In this document: positions 61,348 to 64,000 of the stretch, piece by piece | How the letters are laid out: each line of letters begins with the position of its first letter | How positions within the stretch are numbered: position 1 is the first letter of the stretch | Assembly: GCF_900182545.1 (NCBI RefSeq) | Contig: NZ_FXTJ01000003.1 | Location: 62,001 to 126,000 of the forward strand | Length of the DNA stretch: 64,000 nt | DNA from: Geodermatophilus aquaeductus | Lineage (GTDB): Bacteria > Actinomycetota > Actinomycetes > Mycobacteriales > Geodermatophilaceae | Reading direction: 5' to 3' | The notes under the pieces: model-generated | What the model was told of the DNA's origin: nothing | Seen by the model: only the letters and a program-made list of their open reading frames with translations | The model's database searches: none | Made by a program: the position numbers and the translations under genes

Positions 61348-62232
61348 ATGGAACCCCTCGACCTCGGGTCGACCTGGACGTGGCGCGAGGCGCGGGCCCG
61401 CGGCGCCACCCGGCGGCAGATCGCCGCGGGCGGCGAACAGCTCACCCGTGGCCTCTACCTCTCGCACGCCGAGGCGGCCTCCTTCCGCGCCCGGTGCGCC
61501 GCGTGGACCCGGCTGCTGCCCGCGGACGCCGCCTTCGGGCTGGAGAGCGCCGCCGTGCTGCTCGGTGCACAGCCTGACCCTCCAGCTGAGGTCCAGGTCG
61601 TGTTGCGTCCGCGCCCCGTCCTCCCGCAGCGGCGCGGGCTGTCGGTCGCGGTGCGGCAGCTGCGCAGCGAGGACGTCGTCGTCTCGGGCGGGCTGCGGGT
61701 CACCTCGGGCGCGCAGACCCTCCTCGACCTCGCGGCCGGCCTGCCGCCCGCCGAGCTGGTCGCGGTCGGCGACGCACTCCTGCGCCGCGGCGTCCTGACC
61801 CGGGGGGCACTCGACGCCCGACTGCGCCGTGCCGACCGGGTGCGGGGCGTCGTCCGGGCCCGGGAGTGCGCTCCGCTGCTCGACGGCCGGGCGATGTCCC
61901 GTCCGGAGAGCCTCCTGCGCTACTGGCTCGCGACCAGCGACCTGCCGCCGCCCGAACCGCAGCTGCCGGTGTGCGACCGCCGCGGCCGGGTGGTCGCGCA
62001 CGCCGACCTGGGGTGGCGCCGGTACCGGGTCGCCGTCGAGTACGAGGGACGCCAGCACGCCGACACCGGCCAGTTCGGGCGGGACGTCGACCGCTACTCG
62101 CTGATGGCCGCCGACGGCTGGCTGGTGCTGCGCTTCGCCGGCCGGCACCTGTCCGGGCCCGCCGTGGTCGTCGAACGGTCCGGCGGTGCGCTGCTCAGCC
62201 GCGGATGGCGTCCCGGAGCCCTGACGAGTTGA
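61348..62232 (+). CDS. AbiEi-antitoxin-like / DUF559 (Vsr-type fold) protein
   Basis: A 294-residue protein. The first ~60 residues resemble the AbiEi-type winged-helix (TWREARARGATRRQIAAGGEQLTRGLYLS); the middle is a variable helical region; the end (about 205-275) matches DUF559/Vsr-like nuclease folds: VAHADLGWRRYRVAVEYEGRQH, then RDVDRYSLMAADGWLVLRF, with Asp, Glu and Asp/Arg residues in PD-(D/E)XK order. Such actinobacterial proteins are common and uncharacterised. No AbiEii toxin gene is next to it, so a toxin-antitoxin role is not supported. Its stop codon lies inside palindrome copy 2, and copy 1 precedes it. Confidence 0.8.
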   Translation: MEPLDLGSTWTWREARARGATRRQIAAGGEQLTRGLYLSHAEAASFRARCAAWTRLLPADAAFGLESAAVLLGAQPDPPAEVQVVLRPRPVLPQRRGLSVAVRQLRSEDVVVSGGLRVTSGAQTLLDLAAGLPPAELVAVGDALLRRGVLTRGALDARLRRADRVRGVVRARECAPLLDGRAMSRPESLLRYWLATSDLPPPEPQLPVCDRRGRVVAHADLGWRRYRVAVEYEGRQHADTGQFGRDVDRYSLMAADGWLVLRFAGRHLSGPAVVVERSGGALLSRGWRPGALTS

Positions 62233-62302
62233 TCATCGGCTGCGTGCACGCGACACGCGTCGACACGCCGGTCGACCGTGCACGCGTCCGATGATCAACT
62301 CG
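62225..62302. repeat. long palindromic repeat, copy 2
   Basis: Arms run from CGAGTTGATCATCGG (from 62225) and CCGATGATCAACTCG (to 62302) inward through GCGTGCACG/CGTGCACGC with a 2-base mismatch, about 26 bp per arm, around a centre with GTCGAC at both sides. Between convergent genes, overlapping the stop of the DUF559-like gene; could act as a bidirectional terminator. Confidence 0.82.
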
Positions 62303-62314
62303 CGGGGGCAGCGC

Positions 62315-63406
62315 TCAGCGCCCCAGCACCTCGCGCAGCGCGGCGAGCACCAGCGCCACCCTGTCGGGGGCGGCGTTGGGGCCCATCAGCCCGATCCGCC
62401 ACACCGTGGCCGCGTAGGCGCCGACCCCGCCGCCGATCTCCAGGTCGTAGCGCTCGAGCAGCTCCTTGCGCACCGCGGCGGAGTCCACGCCCTCGGGCAC
62501 CCGCACGGTGGTCAGCTCCGGCAGCCGGTGCCCCTCGGCGGCGAACAGCTCCAGGCCCATCGCCTGCAGACCCTCGTGCAGCAGCCGGCCGGCCTCGGCG
62601 TGCCGGGCGTGCACCGCGTCGAGGCCCTCGTCGAGGATCCGGCCGAGCCCGGCGTGCAGCGACACGACCATCCCGGTCGGCGCGGTGTGGTGGTAGGTGC
62701 GGCCACCCGACCCGGCCGCCTCGCCCGCGTACCCGCCGAGCATGCCGAGGTCGAGGTACCAGCTGCGCGGCTTCTCGATCCGCCGCTCCCACGCGCGGTC
62801 GGAGATGGTGAACGGCGCCAGCCCCGGCGCCACGCCCAGGCACTTCTGCGAGCCGGAGTAGGCGAGGTCGACGCCCCAGTCGTCCAGCCGCACCGGGATG
62901 CCGCCGAGGGAGGTCACGCAGTCGGCCAGCAGCAGCGCGTCGCCCTTCCCGGCGGCCAGCGGCTCGAGGTCCGACAGCACACCGGTCGAGGTCTCCGCGT
63001 GGACGGCGGCGATCAGCTTCGGCGACGGGTGCGCGGCGAGCACGCGGTCGGCGTCCACGGGCGTGCCCCAGTCGTGGTCGACCCGCACGACCTCGGCGCC
63101 GCACCGCCCCGCGACGTCGACCATCCGCTCGCCGAACAGCCCGTTGACCGCCACGACGACGACGTCGCCCGGCCCCACCGTGTTGACGAACGCCGCCTCC
63201 ATGCCCGCCGACCCGGTGGCCGACAGCGGCAGCGTGCGCCGGTTGGCGGTGCCGAACACCGTCCGCAGCCGCTCGGAGGTCTCGTCGAGGACGCCGAGGA
63301 ATACCGGGTCCAGGTGCCCGAGCAGCGGCTGCGCGAGGGCGACCGTGGCCTCCGGGTAGGGGTTCGAGGGACCGGGACCGAGCAGGGTGCGGGCGCGCAG
63401 CGGCAT
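62315..63406 (-). CDS. class V aminotransferase (alanine-glyoxylate / serine-pyruvate type)
   Basis: A 363-residue PLP enzyme. LLGPGPSNPYPEA is the usual N-terminus; TGSAGMEAAFVN binds phosphate; DCVTSLGGIPVRLDDWGVDLAYSGSQKCLG contains the cofactor Asp and the PLP Lys (SQKCL); YHHTAPTGM follows. Likely converts glyoxylate, serine or alanine; glyoxylate use would fit the purine-catabolism genes earlier in the window, but these are 45 kb apart. ATG 63406 lies 7 bases after TAGGGT (leaderless). Confidence 0.92.
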   Translation of the reverse strand: MPLRARTLLGPGPSNPYPEATVALAQPLLGHLDPVFLGVLDETSERLRTVFGTANRRTLPLSATGSAGMEAAFVNTVGPGDVVVVAVNGLFGERMVDVAGRCGAEVVRVDHDWGTPVDADRVLAAHPSPKLIAAVHAETSTGVLSDLEPLAAGKGDALLLADCVTSLGGIPVRLDDWGVDLAYSGSQKCLGVAPGLAPFTISDRAWERRIEKPRSWYLDLGMLGGYAGEAAGSGGRTYHHTAPTGMVVSLHAGLGRILDEGLDAVHARHAEAGRLLHEGLQAMGLELFAAEGHRLPELTTVRVPEGVDSAAVRKELLERYDLEIGGGVGAYAATVWRIGLMGPNAAPDRVALVLAALREVLGR

Positions 63407-63413
63407 GCGCCGC

Positions 63414-63419
63414 ACCCTA
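63414..63419 (-). promoter_or_regulatory. -10 box of a leaderless promoter (aminotransferase)
   Basis: TAGGGT on the minus strand, 7 bases before the ATG at 63406. Confidence 0.5.
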
Positions 63420-63479
63420 GGACCGGCCTCCGGCCGCCGCTCGCCCGACACCCGACCCGTCGCTGCCGGGCCCGCGAGG

Positions 63480-63989
63480 ATGGGCACCGTGGACGACGCA
63501 CCGGGACCGCTCCGCCGCGACGAGGCCGCCGTGATGTGGCGCGCCTACGCCGCCACCCGGCCGGCGGGCGGCCCGCCCGAGGACGAGCCGCCCGTCGAGC
63601 GCTTCGGTGACAGCCGGTCGCTGGCCGACGAGCTCATCGCCCTCGTGCTGGCCGGCACCAAACGGGCCACCGCCGGCCTGGTCGCCGACTTCGCGCACGA
63701 CGGCGAGCCGCTCCCCCGCGTCGGCGGGCACTGGATCGCCTGCGACGGCGACGGCCGGCCCCGCGCGGTCCTGCGCAGCACCGAGCTGCGCGTGGGCCGC
63801 CTGGACAGCGTCGACGACGCCTTCGCATGGGACGAGGGCGAGGGCGATCGCACCCGGGCGAGCTGGCTGGCCGGCCACCTCCGCTACTTCACCCGCACCC
63901 TCGCCGCCCGCGGGGAGGCGTGGGACGACGACCTCGAGGTGCTCTTCGAGCGTTTCGAGGTCGTCTTCCCCGGGGAGGTCGCGGACTAG
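63480..63989 (+). CDS. ASCH domain-containing protein
   Basis: A 169-residue protein. After an N-terminal helix (AAVMWRAYAAT) come FGDSRSLADELIALVLAGTKRATAGLVADF, typical of ASCH (GTKxxT motif), GGHWIACDGDGRPRAVLRSTELRVGRLDSVDDAFAWDEGEGDRT, and a C-terminal LEVLFERFEVVF strand. ASCH domains have a PUA-like RNA-binding fold; some are ribonucleases or amidohydrolases on modified nucleosides. ATG 63480 is used; GTG 63489, with GAGGA at better spacing, may be the true start. It ends 11 bases before the window end. Confidence 0.85.
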   Translation: MGTVDDAPGPLRRDEAAVMWRAYAATRPAGGPPEDEPPVERFGDSRSLADELIALVLAGTKRATAGLVADFAHDGEPLPRVGGHWIACDGDGRPRAVLRSTELRVGRLDSVDDAFAWDEGEGDRTRASWLAGHLRYFTRTLAARGEAWDDDLEVLFERFEVVFPGEVAD

Positions 63990-64000
63990 GAGGTCGGGTC

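Noticed and set aside
61348-62232. AbiE-type toxin-antitoxin or defence island
   Set aside because: Only an AbiEi-like N-terminus is seen; no nucleotidyltransferase toxin or other defence gene is adjacent, and flanking genes are metabolic.

Overview
The window reads as chromosomal DNA from a very GC-rich actinobacterium. Codon third positions are almost all G or C, GTG starts are as common as ATG, many genes look leaderless (a TANNNT box 6-8 bases before the start codon), and bldD, mihF (actinobacterial IHF) and a helicase-degenerate priA are present. Gene order around metK-coaBC-rpoZ-gmk-mihF-pyr-bldD-nusB-efp-aro-alaS follows the arrangement known from Streptomyces and relatives. A member of the Geodermatophilaceae (Blastococcus/Geodermatophilus/Modestobacter type) is my best guess; this is inference, since no rRNA marker is present.

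Layout. 1-18.6 kb is an accessory-looking stretch of short, alternately oriented units: the 3' end of malQ, a secreted nuclease with RTX repeats, a small gene behind a LexA box, an epimerase, transporters, SDR enzymes, a TetR-SDR pair, an XRE-MurA fusion, and a divergent PucR/AllH-like pair pointing to purine or allantoin breakdown. 18.6-24.0 kb is a coupled minus-strand operon rpe-ribD-ribE-ribBA-ribH-hisE-hisG. 24.0-26.0 kb holds three small genes. 26.0-34.9 kb, read from high to low coordinates, is mihF, gmk, rpoZ, coaBC, metK, priA, def, fmt, rsmB. 35.2-45.0 kb is the pyrimidine operon pyrR-pyrB-pyrC-carA-carB-pyrD-pyrF plus a small membrane protein. bldD and a 49-residue ORF run the other way at 45.2-46.2 kb. 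46.2-60.3 kb is a long minus-strand block: rarA, two small membrane-associated proteins, alaS, ruvX, mltG, aroE, a prepilin peptidase, aroC, aroK, aroB, aroQ, a proline peptidase, efp, nusB. 60.3-64 kb carries an aldo/keto reductase, a DUF559/AbiEi-like protein between two near-identical palindromes, an aminotransferase and an ASCH protein.

The main signals beyond the gene list are regulatory or structural. A full LexA box lies at 3650-3665 before a 100-residue unknown protein. A PafBC-type DNA-damage promoter lies at 45943-45965 before the 49-residue ORF. A PyrR-binding hairpin is nested inside a stem that hides the pyrR Shine-Dalgarno. A BldD operator sits on the bldD -10 box. Four copies of a ~57-62 bp intergenic hairpin element have covarying stems. 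Two ~70-78 bp palindromes flank the DUF559-like gene. Two operon junctions appear to use CTG start codons in CTGA overlaps.

No gap between genes exceeds 300 bases; the longest is 34868-35165. I see no tRNA, rRNA, CRISPR array, IS element, prophage or origin. No wholly new multi-gene system is evident; the best candidates for undescribed biology are the two damage-linked small genes, the XRE-MurA protein with its operator, and the two repeat families.
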